Origin: Ewingella americana ATCC 33852
GTDB taxonomy: Bacteria; Pseudomonadota; Gammaproteobacteria; Enterobacterales; Enterobacteriaceae
Reading direction: 5' to 3'
Assembly: GCF_000735345.1 (NCBI RefSeq)
Contig: NZ_JMPJ01000069.1
Coordinates: forward strand, 1 to 64,000
DNA: 64,000 nt
Positions within the stretch are counted from its first letter, which is position 1. Each line of letters begins with the position of its first letter. Below the pieces are notes generated by a model that made no database searches, was not told the DNA's origin, and saw only the letters and a program-made list of their open reading frames with translations. Positions 28,866-37,826 of this stretch are shown here, one piece after another. A program made the position numbers and the translations under genes.

Positions 28866-30116
28866 ATGTCTCTGGCAAAAGCATCGGTGTGGACGGCTGG
28901 CTCGACGCTGATAAAAATCGCGGCGGGCCTGCTGGTGGTCAAGCTGCTGGCAGTGGCCTTTGGCCCGAGCGGCGTGGGGCAGGCGGGGAATTTCCGCCAG
29001 ATGGTGACGGTGCTCGGCGTGCTGTCCGGGGCCGGGATTTTCAACGGCGTCACCAAGTATGTCGCAGAGCATCATCATGACCCCGCACGCTTAAAGGCAG
29101 TGCTGGGCACGGCGTCCAGCCTGATCCTGTTTTTCTCCACCGCGCTGGCATTAGTGTTCCTGCTGGCCGCCGGGCCGATAAGTATTGGGCTTTTTGGTCA
29201 CGACAGGTATCAGTCGGTAGTGCGCGCCGTGGCCTTTATTCAGATGGGCATCGCCTATGCCAACTATTTTCAAGCCATCCTCAAAGGTTACCGGGACGCG
29301 CGGGGCAATGCGCTGGCGGTGATTGGCGGCAGTCTGATTGGCCTGCTGGCCTATTTACTCTGTTTCAAGCTCGGCGGCTATGAAGGTGCGTTGGCCGGGT
29401 TGGCGTTGGTGCCGGCTCTGGTGGTACTGCCTGCTGGCGCAATGCTCTGGCGGCGTAAGCCTTTTCCTCTGCACTTCCTGCGTCTGGGTTTTGATCGCGC
29501 GATAGCCAGCCATCTGGGCAAATTCACCCTGATGGCCCTCATCACCTCGGTGACCCTGCCGGTGGCTTATGTGATGATGCGAAACCTGCTGGCGAAGTAT
29601 TACAGCTGGGACGCCGTGGGGATCTGGCAGGGCGTGAGCAGCATTTCTGATGCCTATTTGCAGTTCATCACCGCCTCTTTTAGCGTCTACTTGTTGCCGA
29701 CGCTGTCGCGGTTGACCGATAAACAGGCCATTTCACGCGAGATAGTGAAGTCGCTGAAGTTTGTGATTCCCGCCGTGGCCTGCGCCAGCTTTGTGGTTTG
29801 GCTGCTGCGTGACTTCGCGATTTGGCTGCTGTTCTCGCACCAGTTCACCGCCATGCGCGACCTGTTTGCCTGGCAGTTGGTCGGCGATGTGCTCAAAGTC
29901 GGCTCCTATGTGTTTGGCTATCTGGTGATTGCCAAAGCCTCTTTGCGCTTTTATATATTGACCGAGATTAGCCAGTTCGCGCTATTGACGGCTTTCTCCC
30001 ACTGGCTTATCCCGTTGAAGGGTTCTCTTGGCGCTGCGCAGGCCTACATGGCGACTTACATCGTCTATTTCACCCTGTGTAGCATCGTTTTTGTTATTTA
30101 TCGTAGACGAGCATGA
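28866..30116 (+). CDS. wzxE: WzxE, ECA lipid III flippase
   Basis: The 416-residue inner-membrane protein of the MOP (Wzx/MATE) exporter superfamily flips undecaprenyl-PP-linked ECA trisaccharide to the periplasmic face. Twelve hydrophobic segments are apparent. Family landmarks include [18 protein letters not shown] at the start and [20 protein letters not shown]. It lies one base after wecE and overlaps wecF by four bases (ATGA). Confidence 0.95.
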   Translation: MSLAKASVWTAGSTLIKIAAGLLVVKLLAVAFGPSGVGQAGNFRQMVTVLGVLSGAGIFNGVTKYVAEHHHDPARLKAVLGTASSLILFFSTALALVFLLAAGPISIGLFGHDRYQSVVRAVAFIQMGIAYANYFQAILKGYRDARGNALAVIGGSLIGLLAYLLCFKLGGYEGALAGLALVPALVVLPAGAMLWRRKPFPLHFLRLGFDRAIASHLGKFTLMALITSVTLPVAYVMMRNLLAKYYSWDAVGIWQGVSSISDAYLQFITASFSVYLLPTLSRLTDKQAISREIVKSLKFVIPAVACASFVVWLLRDFAIWLLFSHQFTAMRDLFAWQLVGDVLKVGSYVFGYLVIAKASLRFYILTEISQFALLTAFSHWLIPLKGSLGAAQAYMATYIVYFTLCSIVFVIYRRRA

Positions 30117-31201
30117 CGACGCTGATTCACGTTTTGGGATCTGATATCCCGCACCATAATCTTACCGTTTTGCGCTTCTTCAATGATGTGCTGGCGGAGC
30201 AATTGCCGCCGGAGCAGGTCCGCCGTTTTATGGTGGCAGCTGCCGATAAGTCAGCTTTTAGCGCATTTACCCGGCTGAATATTGAAGTCTATCAAGACAA
30301 GAAAACGCTGGCGCAGGCGGTTATTGCGCAGGCTCAGGCCAATCGCCAGCAGAAGTTCTTCCTGCACGGGCAGTTCAACCCGACCCTGTGGCTCGCATTG
30401 CTCAGTGGCAAGATTAAAGCGCGTCAGGCGTGCTGGCATATCTGGGGCGCGGATTTGTACGAAGCCTCGGGCAGCCTGAAATTCCGCCTGTTCTACCTGC
30501 TGCGCCGTCTGGCTCAGGGGCGGATTGGCCACGTGTTTGGCACTCGCGGCGACCTGAATCACTATCACCAGCGGCATCCGCGCGTGGCGTCATCTCTGCT
30601 CTATTTCCCGACGCGCATGGACCCCGCGCTGACCCAGTCAGCCGAACAGCCAGCCCCCGCCGGGCCAATGGCCGTGCTGGTGGGCAACTCTGGGGATCGC
30701 AGTAATCGCCACATTGAAGCACTGAATTCGCTGCACCAGCAGTTTGGCGCAGAAATTAAGGTGATTATCCCCATGGGCTATCCGGCGGATAATCAGCAGT
30801 ACATTGAACAGGTTAGAGCCGCCGCGCTGGGCTTATTCCCGGCAGAGAATGTCGAATTGCTGACAGATGCCATGCCCTTTGATGCCTATCTCAATCTGCT
30901 GCGTCGCTGCTCGCTGGGTTATTTCATTTTCGACCGCCAGCAGGCGATTGGTACTCTTTGCCTGCTGATTCAGTTCGGCGTGCCTTTTGTAGTCAGCCGC
31001 AAAAACCCGTTCTGGCAGGATCTGGCGGAGCAACACCTGCCGGTACTGTTTTACGGCGATGCCTTGGATAGCGCCACGGTGGCCGAAGCTCGCCGCCAGT
31101 TACTCAGCGCCGACCTGCAGAATATCGACTTCTTCAACCCGAACTACATTGCGGGCTGGCAGCAGGCGATTGAGCTGGTGACCGGCGGAGCAGCATCATG
31201 A
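30113..31201 (+). CDS. wecF: WecF, Fuc4NAc transferase
   Basis: The 362-residue glycosyltransferase (TDP-Fuc4NAc:lipid II Fuc4NAc transferase, RffT) completes ECA lipid III on the cytoplasmic side. It begins [22 protein letters not shown] and carries [16 protein letters not shown], the nucleotide-sugar binding part of this family, then a conserved PFGVP-like segment ([18 protein letters not shown]). It overlaps both wzxE and wzyE by four bases, so the middle of the operon is tightly coupled. Confidence 0.95.
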   Translation: MTTLIHVLGSDIPHHNLTVLRFFNDVLAEQLPPEQVRRFMVAAADKSAFSAFTRLNIEVYQDKKTLAQAVIAQAQANRQQKFFLHGQFNPTLWLALLSGKIKARQACWHIWGADLYEASGSLKFRLFYLLRRLAQGRIGHVFGTRGDLNHYHQRHPRVASSLLYFPTRMDPALTQSAEQPAPAGPMAVLVGNSGDRSNRHIEALNSLHQQFGAEIKVIIPMGYPADNQQYIEQVRAAALGLFPAENVELLTDAMPFDAYLNLLRRCSLGYFIFDRQQAIGTLCLLIQFGVPFVVSRKNPFWQDLAEQHLPVLFYGDALDSATVAEARRQLLSADLQNIDFFNPNYIAGWQQAIELVTGGAAS

Positions 31202-32580
31202 CGCTGACCCAGTTTGGCGGCCTGAGTCTGGTCTACGCGCTCTCTCTGATTTTTATTCTGACGCTGACTTATAAAGAGTTTCGCCGCGTCAGATTTAACT
31301 TCAACGTCTTCTTTTCCATGCTCTATTTGCTGACATTCTATTTCGGCTTCCCGCTGACCTGCCTGTTGGTGTTCCGATTTGATGTCAAAGTGGTGCCGGT
31401 CGAAAATCTGCTGCAAGCCATGCTGGCGGCGACCTGCTTCTACGGCATTTACTACGTGTGCTACAAAACGCGCCTCAGGGCGAAGTCTGACAAGCCCCGC
31501 GTGCCAATTTTCACCATGAATCGGGTGGAAACCCACCTGACGTGGATGTTGCTGGCGCTGGTGGCTATCGTAACGGTGTCTATCTTCTTCCTGCACAACG
31601 GTTTTCTGCTGTTTAAGCTCAAGTCTTACAGCCAGATTTTCTCCAGCGAAGTGTCGGGCGTGGCGTTGAAACGCTTCTTCTACTTCTTTATTCCCGCCAT
31701 GCTGGTGGTCTATTTCCTGCGCCAAAACAGCCGCAGTTGGCTGTTCTTCTTGGTCAGCACCGTGGCCTTTGGGCTGCTCACCTATGTGATTGTTGGCGGC
31801 ACGCGTGCCAATATTATTATTGCCTTCGCCTTATTCTTGTTTATCGGCATTGTGCGCGGCTGGATCTCTCTGTGGATGCTGGCAACGGCGGGCGTGATGG
31901 CGGTGGTCGGCATGTTCTGGCTGGCGCTAAAGCGTTATGGCATGAATGTGAATGGCCCCGAGGCGTTTTACACCTTCCTCTATCTGACCCGCGACACCTT
32001 CTCTCCGTGGGAAAACCTCGGGCTGCTGCTGCAAAACTACGACAAAATTAGTTTTCAGGGGTTAGCGCCTATTGTGCGCGACTTTTACGTGTTCATCCCA
32101 AGCTGGCTGTGGCCCGAGCGTCCGGCAGTGGTGCTTAACTCGGCCAACTACTTCACTTGGGACGTGCTGAACAACCACTCTGGCTTGGCGATTTCACCGA
32201 CCTTAATTGGTTCGCTGGTGGTGATGGGCGGCGTGTGGTTTATCCCGCTCGGCGCGGTGGTGGTGGGCTTAATTATCAAATGGTTTGACTGGCTCTATGA
32301 GCTGGGCAAAGCCGAGGCCAACCCCTATAAAGCCGCCATTTTGCAAAGCTTTTGTTTCGGTGCGGTATTCAATATGATCGTGCTGGCGCGCGAAGGGGTC
32401 GACTCCTTCTTCTCCCGCGTGGTGTTTTTCTGCCTAATTTTTGGCTTGTGTCTGGTGGTCGCAAAATTACTCTACTGGATGTTTGATGCCATCGGGCTTA
32501 TTCGCCCGCGCCGCGTGCTCGACCACGTTTCAACCAAAGGGAACCCCACGACGCCCGCGTCGTCGCAGGAATATCAATGA
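31198..32580 (+). CDS. wzyE: WzyE, ECA polymerase
   Basis: This 460-residue polytopic membrane protein (about eleven to twelve hydrophobic segments) polymerises ECA trisaccharide units in the periplasm in a Wzy-dependent way together with WzxE and WzzE. Conserved stretches include [20 protein letters not shown] and [20 protein letters not shown]. It is about ten residues longer than E. coli WzyE, with extra residues at the C-terminus (after [14 protein letters not shown]). It overlaps wecF and wecG by four bases each. Confidence 0.94.
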   Translation: MTLTQFGGLSLVYALSLIFILTLTYKEFRRVRFNFNVFFSMLYLLTFYFGFPLTCLLVFRFDVKVVPVENLLQAMLAATCFYGIYYVCYKTRLRAKSDKPRVPIFTMNRVETHLTWMLLALVAIVTVSIFFLHNGFLLFKLKSYSQIFSSEVSGVALKRFFYFFIPAMLVVYFLRQNSRSWLFFLVSTVAFGLLTYVIVGGTRANIIIAFALFLFIGIVRGWISLWMLATAGVMAVVGMFWLALKRYGMNVNGPEAFYTFLYLTRDTFSPWENLGLLLQNYDKISFQGLAPIVRDFYVFIPSWLWPERPAVVLNSANYFTWDVLNNHSGLAISPTLIGSLVVMGGVWFIPLGAVVVGLIIKWFDWLYELGKAEANPYKAAILQSFCFGAVFNMIVLAREGVDSFFSRVVFFCLIFGLCLVVAKLLYWMFDAIGLIRPRRVLDHVSTKGNPTTPASSQEYQ

Positions 32581-33317
32581 TTTCAAATAACAACATCCCC
32601 ACGTATTCCATTCGCGGCATAAATTTATGCGGCTTTAACGATATGGACCACTTTATCAATTACCTGTTTGAGGGCCCGCAGCTTAAAACTGGCTCTCTGG
32701 TGGCGATTAATGCCGAAAAAGTGCTGACCATGGAAAGCCAGCCCGCCATTGCCGAGCTGATTGGTCAGGCGAAATACAAATATGCCGACGGCATCAGCAT
32801 TGTGCGTTCCATTCGCCGTAAATACCCCGAAGCCAAGGTTTCGCGCATCGCGGGGGCCGATCTGTGGGAAGGGCTGATGCAGCGCGCAGGGCAGGAGGGG
32901 ACGCCGGTATTTTTGATTGGCGGTAAACCCGAGATACTGGAGCAGACCAAGGCAAAACTGCGGGCGCAGTGGAACGTCAACATTGTTGGCAGTCAGGATG
33001 GCTACTTCACGCCGCAGCAGCGCGACTCGCTGTTTGAGCAGGTAAAAGCGTCGCAGGCGGCGATTGTTACCGTGGCGATGGGGTCGCCAAAGCAAGAGAT
33101 CTTGATGCGCGACTGCCAGTTGGTTCACCCTCAGGCGCTATATATGGGGATTGGCGGCACTTACGATGTGTTCACCGGGCATGTGAAGCGCGCGCCAAAA
33201 ATCTGGCAAAAGCTTGGCCTCGAGTGGCTTTATCGCCTGATTCGCCAGCCAAGTCGACTGGGCCGCCAGCTCAAACTGCTGAAATATTTGCGTTACCACT
33301 ACACCAACCAGCTCTAA
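32577..33317 (+). CDS. wecG: WecG, UDP-ManNAcA transferase
   Basis: This 246-residue glycosyltransferase of the WecG/TagA/CpsF family (GT26) adds ManNAcA to lipid I, giving ECA lipid II. Landmarks are the [12 protein letters not shown] motif and [12 protein letters not shown] in the C-terminal half. It is membrane-associated but without obvious transmembrane helices. It is the last gene of the operon. I see no strong terminator in the 247 bp before thrP. Confidence 0.95.
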   Translation: MISNNNIPTYSIRGINLCGFNDMDHFINYLFEGPQLKTGSLVAINAEKVLTMESQPAIAELIGQAKYKYADGISIVRSIRRKYPEAKVSRIAGADLWEGLMQRAGQEGTPVFLIGGKPEILEQTKAKLRAQWNVNIVGSQDGYFTPQQRDSLFEQVKASQAAIVTVAMGSPKQEILMRDCQLVHPQALYMGIGGTYDVFTGHVKRAPKIWQKLGLEWLYRLIRQPSRLGRQLKLLKYLRYHYTNQL

Positions 33318-33564
33318 TTTCCGCTTTGCGTCGCGAGGTTTTCACCTTCGCGGCGCGCCATCTCTCGTTTTTCGTGCCTATTTGCTGCTTATTGCAGCGC
33401 CTGCTGTCAACCGGGGCGCAGCTTCTCTATTCGTGGTTTGCAACTGATCACAAAATGCGAAACCATACTGCCCGTTTTAACTCCCGAGCGGGAAAACCAG
33501 ACTATAAAAATAACATTCCGGAGAATCCGGAAGGCAAACACAATAACGATAACATTGAGGATTT

Positions 33565-34959
33565 ATGGCAAGTAACGAGGAAAAAGGTGGTCTACACCGA
33601 GGGCTAGAAGCCCGTCATATAGAGCTGATTGCCTTGGGCGGGACAATCGGCGTGGGTCTGTTCATGGGGGCGGCAAGTACGCTGAAATGGGCCGGGCCTT
33701 CGGTTTTACTGGCTTATATTCTGGCCGGGGTGTTCGTGTTCTTCATCATGCGCGCCATGGGCGAAATGCTGCATCTCGAGCCGGTCGCCGGTTCCTTTGC
33801 GGTTTATGCGCATAAGTATCTCGGGCCTTACTATGGCTACCTGACCGCGTGGAGCTACTGGTTCATGTGGATAGCCGTGGGTATCTCGGAGATCACGGCG
33901 ATTGGTGTCTATGCGCAATACTGGTTCCCGGACTTGCCTCAGTGGATACCAGCGATTGCTGCCGTGGCTATTGTTGCTGCGGCCAATCTAGCGGCGGTGA
34001 AGCTTTACGGCGAGTTTGAGTTCTGGTTCGCGCTGATCAAAATCACCACCATCATTGTGATGATCGTGGTGGGGCTGGCGGTGATTTTCTTTGGCTTCGG
34101 CAACCACGGTCAGCCTATTGGCTTTGGCAACCTGACGGCGCACGGCGGCTTCTTTGCCGGTGGCTGGAAAGGCTTCCTGTTCGCCCTCTGTATCGTGGTG
34201 GCGTCCTATCAGGGCGTCGAGTTGGTGGGTATCACCGCCGGTGAAGCCAAGAACCCGCAGGTGACGCTAAAGCGCGCTATCAATAACATCCTGTGGCGTA
34301 TCCTGATTTTCTACGTCGGCGCGATCTTCGTCATCATCACTATCTTCCCGTGGAATGAGATGGGCACTCACGGCAGCCCGTTCGTGCTGACCTTCGCCAA
34401 AATCGGTATCACGGCGGCGGCGGGGATTATTAACTTTGTGGTGCTGACGGCGGCGCTGTCGGGCTGTAACAGCGGCATGTACAGCTGCGGTCGCATGCTC
34501 TACGCGCTGTCGCAGAATCGCCAAGTCCCGGCATTCTTAGGCAAAGTGTCGAAAAGCGGCGTGCCGGTGTACGGCATCACCGTGTCTATCGCGGTATTGG
34601 TGGTGGGTTCATGCCTGAACTACGTCATCCCGAACCCGGAGAAGGTGTTCGTGTATGTCTACAGCGCCAGCGTGCTGCCGGGCATGGTGCCGTGGTTTGT
34701 GGTGTTGGTCAGCCAGCTGCGTTTTCGCGAGGCGCATAAAGAGAAGCTGAAAGACCATCCGTTTAAATCGGTGCTGTTCCCTTACGTCAACTATCTGACG
34801 CTGGCATTCTTGGCCTGCGTGCTGGTCGGAATGGCGATAAACCCTGATACGCGCGTATCTTTGCTGGTAGGCGGTATTTTCATCGCGGCGATCAGCTTGA
34901 TATACTTTGGGCTGGGGATGCACAAGCGGGCATCTCTGACCACTGAAAGCGTAAAATAA
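33565..34959 (+). CDS. thrP: ThrP (YifK), threonine/serine:H+ permease
   Basis: The 464-residue amino acid transporter of the APC superfamily (AAT family) has twelve hydrophobic segments. The N-terminal [20 protein letters not shown] consensus of this family is present, and the sequence is close to E. coli YifK/ThrP throughout, including [20 protein letters not shown]. In enterics the transporter imports threonine and serine. Position between wecG and the argX tRNA operon is the same as in E. coli. AGGATTT upstream of the ATG is the likely ribosome binding site. Confidence 0.92.
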   Translation: MASNEEKGGLHRGLEARHIELIALGGTIGVGLFMGAASTLKWAGPSVLLAYILAGVFVFFIMRAMGEMLHLEPVAGSFAVYAHKYLGPYYGYLTAWSYWFMWIAVGISEITAIGVYAQYWFPDLPQWIPAIAAVAIVAAANLAAVKLYGEFEFWFALIKITTIIVMIVVGLAVIFFGFGNHGQPIGFGNLTAHGGFFAGGWKGFLFALCIVVASYQGVELVGITAGEAKNPQVTLKRAINNILWRILIFYVGAIFVIITIFPWNEMGTHGSPFVLTFAKIGITAAAGIINFVVLTAALSGCNSGMYSCGRMLYALSQNRQVPAFLGKVSKSGVPVYGITVSIAVLVVGSCLNYVIPNPEKVFVYVYSASVLPGMVPWFVVLVSQLRFREAHKEKLKDHPFKSVLFPYVNYLTLAFLACVLVGMAINPDTRVSLLVGGIFIAAISLIYFGLGMHKRASLTTESVK

Positions 34960-35052
34960 CGTCGTAAGTCATGGGTGGGGAAGGTAAGACGCCTACTTTT
35001 AATGCGTATTGGACAAAGAGCAATCAAACGCAACTTTTCCAATAAAAAGCAC

Positions 35053-35081
35053 TAGACAGGGTGGCATTAAAACCGTAGTAT
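35053..35081 (+). promoter_or_regulatory. promoter of the argX-hisR-leuT-proM tRNA operon
   Basis: TAGACA (35053-35058) and TAGTAT (35076-35081) are separated by 17 bp and followed by the GC-rich discriminator CCCCACCCGC. Such discriminators are typical of stable RNA promoters under stringent control. The first tRNA begins 22 bp downstream. Confidence 0.75.
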
Positions 35082-35102
35082 CCCCACCCGCAACGGCGCT
35101 AA

Positions 35103-35179
<77 letters not shown>

Positions 35180-35249
35180 TTAAGTTTGCGCTAGAGTTGC
35201 GGTGGTACTGTTTGAGGTTAAACAGTTCACGTGTGGAAGAGTTTGAAAT

Positions 35250-35326
35250 GGTGGCTATAGCTCAGTTGGTAGAGCCCTGGATTGTGATTCCAGTTGTCGT
35301 GGGTTCGAGTCCCATTAGCCACCCCA
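35250..35326 (+). tRNA. hisR: tRNA-His (anticodon GTG)
   Basis: The 77-nt gene includes the extra 5' G (G-1) characteristic of tRNA-His, at 35250. The anticodon loop is ATTGTGATT with anticodon GTG, the T-loop is GTTCGAGTC and the 3' end CCCCA encodes CCA. It is second in the operon. Confidence 0.97.
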
Positions 35327-35357
35327 AATTTTTTAAATGATTTTGTGAATGTGACAT

Positions 35358-35443
35358 GCGATGGTGGCGGAATTGGTAGACGCGCTAGCTTCAGGTGTTA
35401 GTGTCCTTAGGATGTGAGGGTTCGAGTCCCTCCCTTCGCACCA
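35358..35443 (+). tRNA. leuT: tRNA-Leu (anticodon CAG)
   Basis: An 86-nt class II tRNA with a long variable arm (TGTCCTTAGGATGTG region). The anticodon is CAG in CTTCAGGTG and CCA is encoded. The acceptor 5' strand GCGATGG and 3' strand CCTTCGC give a U-U mismatch at pair 5-68; E. coli leuT has a different mismatch (A-C) at that pair, so an unpaired 5-68 position seems tolerated. It is third in the operon. Confidence 0.95.
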
Positions 35444-35502
35444 CACACAAAATGCATTTAAATGATGCTGTTAGCATTAAAAAGTAGTAAGATGCACGAC
35501 AT

Positions 35503-35579
35503 CGGCGAGTAGCGCAGCTTGGTAGCGCAACTGGTTTGGGACCAGTGGGTCGGAGGTTCGAATCCTCTCTCGCCGACCA
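35503..35579 (+). tRNA. proM: tRNA-Pro (anticodon TGG)
   Basis: The 77-nt cloverleaf has acceptor CGGCGAG/CTCGCCG, anticodon TGG in TTTGGGA, T-loop GTTCGAATC and encoded CCA. It reads CCA and other proline codons. It is the last tRNA of the operon. Its final 19 nt (AATCCTCTCTCGCCGACCA) are repeated twice more downstream, each copy followed by a copy of the terminator. Confidence 0.97.
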
Positions 35580-35586
35580 ATTTAAG

Positions 35587-35614
35587 AAACCTGCTTTTAA
35601 AGCAGGTTTTTTTT
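35587..35614 (+). terminator. terminator 1 after tRNA-Pro
   Basis: The stem AAACCTGCTTT/AAAGCAGGTTT is followed by eight T residues. It should end most transcripts of the tRNA operon before the repeated copies downstream. Confidence 0.9.
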
Positions 35615-35748
35615 CGTCTGAAGTTTATGAGGATAAGAACCTCCGAAGGAGGTTTGAGCCGAGCGAAGCGAGACCACGTTGCTTTAGCAACGGCCCGCAG
35701 GGCAAGCATCGAAGATGCGCGTAATCCTCTCTCGCCGACCAATTTAAG

Positions 35749-35777
35749 AAACCTGCTTTCAAAAGCAGGTTTTTTTT
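35749..35777 (+). terminator. terminator 2 in the tRNA-Pro repeat array
   Basis: This is the second copy of the same terminator, with loop region CTTTCAAAAG instead of CTTTTAAAG, which is a small length change in the loop while stem and T run are kept. Confidence 0.85.
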
Positions 35778-35911
35778 CGTCTGAAGTTTATGAGGATGAG
35801 AACCTCCGAAGGAGGTTTGAGCCGAGCGCAGCGAGACCACGTTGCTTTAGCAACGGCCCGCAGGGCAAGCATCGCAGATGCGCGTAATCCTCTCTCGCCG
35901 ACCAATTTAAG

Positions 35912-35940
35912 AAACCTGCTTTTTAAAGCAGGTTTTTTTT
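35912..35940 (+). terminator. terminator 3 in the tRNA-Pro repeat array
   Basis: Third copy of the terminator with loop CTTTTTAAAG and an eight-base T run. After it the repeat ends within GTCTGGAGTTTATG. Confidence 0.85.
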
Positions 35941-36018
35941 CGTCTGGAGTTTATGTATTTGCCTCTTTGCCCCTCTTTCTAACCCCTGTCGCCGCTAGAC
36001 AACATCACCCTTTCTCTC

Positions 36019-36036
36019 TGTCGCTATCCGGTGACA
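36019..36036. promoter_or_regulatory. candidate GlrR (YfhA) activator site 1 for glmZ
   Basis: TGTCGCTATCCGGTGACA exactly matches the reported GlrR target TGTC-N10-GACA. It is centred about 240 bp upstream of the glmZ start, a usual distance for enhancer-type activation of sigma-54 promoters. Confidence 0.7.
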
Positions 36037-36081
36037 CTTAATCTATTGAAATACTTTAATTTATATCCCGACTGAGAAGGG

Positions 36082-36099
36082 TGTCGTTTGCCAGCAACA
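36082..36099. promoter_or_regulatory. candidate GlrR activator site 2 for glmZ
   Basis: TGTCGTTTGCCAGCAACA matches TGTC-N10-GACA with one change (AACA for GACA). It lies 63 bp from site 1, which is six helical turns, so both sites face the same side of the DNA. The AT-rich stretch at 36170-36210 between it and the promoter would suit an IHF bend, but no clear IHF consensus was found. Confidence 0.6.
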
Positions 36100-36238
36100 C
36101 TTATTTCATTTAAGTCGGGGATTGGCTTAGGGGGAAGTTCAGCGCGCAAAGGCGTGAGAAAATTCATCTCTTATAAATTCATTTAAAATCAAAAAGATAA
36201 ATATATATTGAGTCAATTGGAGATGATTTTTAGAATTG

Positions 36239-36254
36239 TGGCACGCTATCTGCA
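36239..36254 (+). promoter_or_regulatory. sigma-54 promoter of glmZ
   Basis: TGGCACGCTATCTGCA has the GG (36240-36241) and GC (36252-36253) doublets ten bases apart that define -24/-12 promoters. The distance to the expected start of GlmZ at 36266 is right (13 nt from the GC). No well-spaced sigma-70 promoter overlaps it. GlrR-activated sigma-54 control of glmZ is known in Yersinia, whereas E. coli glmZ uses sigma-70. Confidence 0.8.
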
Positions 36255-36265
36255 ATAATTACTGC

Positions 36266-36479
36266 GTAGATGCTCATTCCACCTCCTATGTTTGCCTTAG
36301 GGCTTCATAAAACTGGGAATGACGCAGAGCCACTTTATAGTGCCTATTGTCTATCTGACCGATAAGCGCCTCTCATCAGGCATTTATCAACCAGCAGGCA
36401 AATCGTTGAGTGAGGCACTCCCCTGTTGTCTTAGACCTGATTGTTTTATGCACTTGCCACTCGGCAAGTGTTTTTTTTT
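36266..36479 (+). ncRNA. glmZ: GlmZ small RNA
   Basis: The RNA starts GTAGATGCTCATTCCACCTC, nearly identical to the 5' end of E. coli GlmZ, and keeps GAATGACGCAGAGCC, CGTTGAGTGAGGCAC and the late TTGTCTTAGACCTGATTG block that corresponds to the glmS-pairing and RNase E processing region. It ends in the hairpin CACTTGCC/GGCAAGTG (36451-36470) and nine T residues, about 214 nt in all; E. coli GlmZ is about 207 nt. GlmZ with Hfq activates glmS translation and is degraded through RapZ when GlcN6P is abundant; GlmY acts as decoy. It lies next to the end of hemY, as in E. coli, and is convergent with it. Confidence 0.92.
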
Positions 36480-36487
36480 GCCTAAAT

Positions 36488-36552
36488 CCCCGTCATCCTT
36501 CAAGCCGCAGATGCGTTGGCTGCATTCCCTTACCCGAATCACTGGTAACTTA
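36488..36552. repeat. YPAL-like palindromic repeat, left half only
   Basis: CCCGTCATCCTTCAAGCCGC, then AGATGCGTTGGCTGC and TTACCCGAATCACTGGTAACTT, match the left half of the element at 14365. The right half is missing. It starts nine bases after the glmZ T run. Confidence 0.55.
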
Positions 36553-36571
36553 TATCTTGTTGATAGCAACA

Positions 36572-36597
36572 AAAAAGGCCCCCGAAGGAGCCTTTTT
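36572..36597 (-). terminator. terminator of the hemCDXY operon
   Basis: Read on the minus strand, the stem AAAGGCTCC/GGGGGCCTTT type pairing (one mismatch) ends in a run of six T residues, about 30 nt beyond the hemY stop codon. It is on the opposite strand to the glmZ terminator. Confidence 0.75.
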
Positions 36598-36626
36598 GAG
36601 ATACGTATTTCTAGCAGATTGAAGCT

Positions 36627-37823
36627 TTACTGCTCTTGCGAGTTGTTCAGTGTCAGCATCAAGCCTTTGTGGCGCATTTCTGCGGCCTCTGCTGGTTTGT
36701 GGAGCTTATCCAGAGCATCCGCCAGCCATGCGTAGTCGTAGGCGTCCGGGCGCTGTTTGAGTGCTTCACGGAAGGATTCCGCAGCCTGCGCCCACTCGCC
36801 GTGTTTCATCAATAATTGCCCCAGCGTGCTGCTCAGCAGCGCGGTAGAGCCATTTTGCTTGATGATTTGGCGCAGCGCCTTCTCCAACTGCTCCGGATTG
36901 CCTGAACGCAGTTTCGGCATCATGGCGACCAGACGTTCATCATATTGGCGCTTGATGCCATCCAGAATCACTTCCTGCGCGAGGTCCTGATCGTTGCATT
37001 CAATCAGATGCGCAGCCATGGCGACCTGCAAAGCAACTTCGTGGCGAGTTTTACGATTCTGGTCTTTCCACCAGCGTTTCAGCCCGTCACTGCCTTCTTC
37101 AGCCATGATTTGATTCATCAAGCCGATATAGGCCTGCTCTTGCAGCACGCGCAGCTCTTCGTCGTCATGCACGCCCGCTTTTGCCATCGACGGCAAAATC
37201 TCCAGCAATGAGGCGTAGGCCCCGGTGCGCAGATAGGCTTGCTCGGCCAGACGCAGAATCTCCGGGTGGCGCGGTGACTGGCCAATCAGGCGATCAACAC
37301 CGTGGCGCGCCGCGTGGATCTCTCCCTGCGCCAGTTGAATGCGCACGCGGGTGATGTCCACCGGCATCTGGTCGATATCGGCGATTTCAGCCGCGCGTTC
37401 CAGATACTGATTAGTGCGAATGTCATCGCCACGCTGCTGCGCTGCTTCTGCCGCCAGCAGGTAGTTCACCACCGGCTGATCGGCATGGTCCGCATTGCGC
37501 GCCAGCAGTTTCTCCATCTGACGATGGTCGCCTTCCGCCAGTTTTAACATGGCAGCCTGCGTCTGCTTACGCGCCTTAGAGCTTTTACGCCCGGCGAACC
37601 AGCCGCGGGTGCGCGCGCCGGTGCGGAACACGCGGCGCAGGATCCATTCAATGAAGAACAGAACCAGCATCAGCACCACGAACATGATAACCAAGCCGGT
37701 AACGCTGGTTTCAACGTTGTAGTTGTCAGTCTGGATCAGCACATAACCCTGATGCCCTGCGAGCATCGGGCCGACCACAATCCCGGCGATGATAATGAGG
37801 AATAACACTAAGACCTTTAGCAT
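36627..37823 (-). CDS. hemY: HemY, TPR-containing inner-membrane protein
   Basis: This 398-residue protein, the same length as E. coli HemY, has two N-terminal membrane segments (about 5-25 and 40-60), then an Arg/Lys-rich turn and a long cytoplasmic or periplasmic helical region with tetratricopeptide-like repeats, e.g. ALRQIIKQNGSTALLSSTLG. It is encoded in the heme operon, but its exact job is not settled; it is not the protoporphyrinogen oxidase HemY of Gram-positives. It follows hemX by three bases and ends near the operon terminator. Confidence 0.93.
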   Translation of the reverse strand: MLKVLVLFLIIIAGIVVGPMLAGHQGYVLIQTDNYNVETSVTGLVIMFVVLMLVLFFIEWILRRVFRTGARTRGWFAGRKSSKARKQTQAAMLKLAEGDHRQMEKLLARNADHADQPVVNYLLAAEAAQQRGDDIRTNQYLERAAEIADIDQMPVDITRVRIQLAQGEIHAARHGVDRLIGQSPRHPEILRLAEQAYLRTGAYASLLEILPSMAKAGVHDDEELRVLQEQAYIGLMNQIMAEEGSDGLKRWWKDQNRKTRHEVALQVAMAAHLIECNDQDLAQEVILDGIKRQYDERLVAMMPKLRSGNPEQLEKALRQIIKQNGSTALLSSTLGQLLMKHGEWAQAAESFREALKQRPDAYDYAWLADALDKLHKPAEAAEMRHKGLMLTLNNSQEQ

Positions 37824-37826
37824 GCG

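Larger units (their letters stand above)
35561..35954 (+). repeat. tandem array repeating the tRNA-Pro 3' end and terminator (rtT-like)
   Basis: Two full units (35561-35722 and 35723-35885) and a partial third (35886 to about 35954) each begin with the last 19 nt of tRNA-Pro including CCA, continue with AATTTAAGAAACCTGC and a terminator hairpin, and then carry about 110 bp of small hairpins. The two full copies differ at only a few positions. The layout recalls the rtT repeats of the E. coli tyrT operon, where the last 19 nt of tRNA-Tyr are repeated. Open frames that run through it (reading NPLSPTNLRNLL) are artefacts. The origin could be recombination between tRNA 3' ends or repeated integration and excision at this attachment-like site. 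Confidence 0.9.

Noticed and set aside
35519-35887. Open frames through the tRNA-Pro repeat array (SNPLSPTNLRNLL repeats).
   Set aside because: They translate tRNA and terminator sequence; such ORFs are annotation artefacts.
35987-36001. TGTC-N7-GACA palindrome as a third GlrR site.
   Set aside because: The spacer is 7 instead of 10 bases, which would put the half-sites on different faces of the helix.
36319-36735. 138-codon plus-strand open frame between the tRNA array and hemY.
   Set aside because: It lies over the glmZ RNA gene and the hemY terminator and ends antisense to hemY; glmZ explains the sequence.
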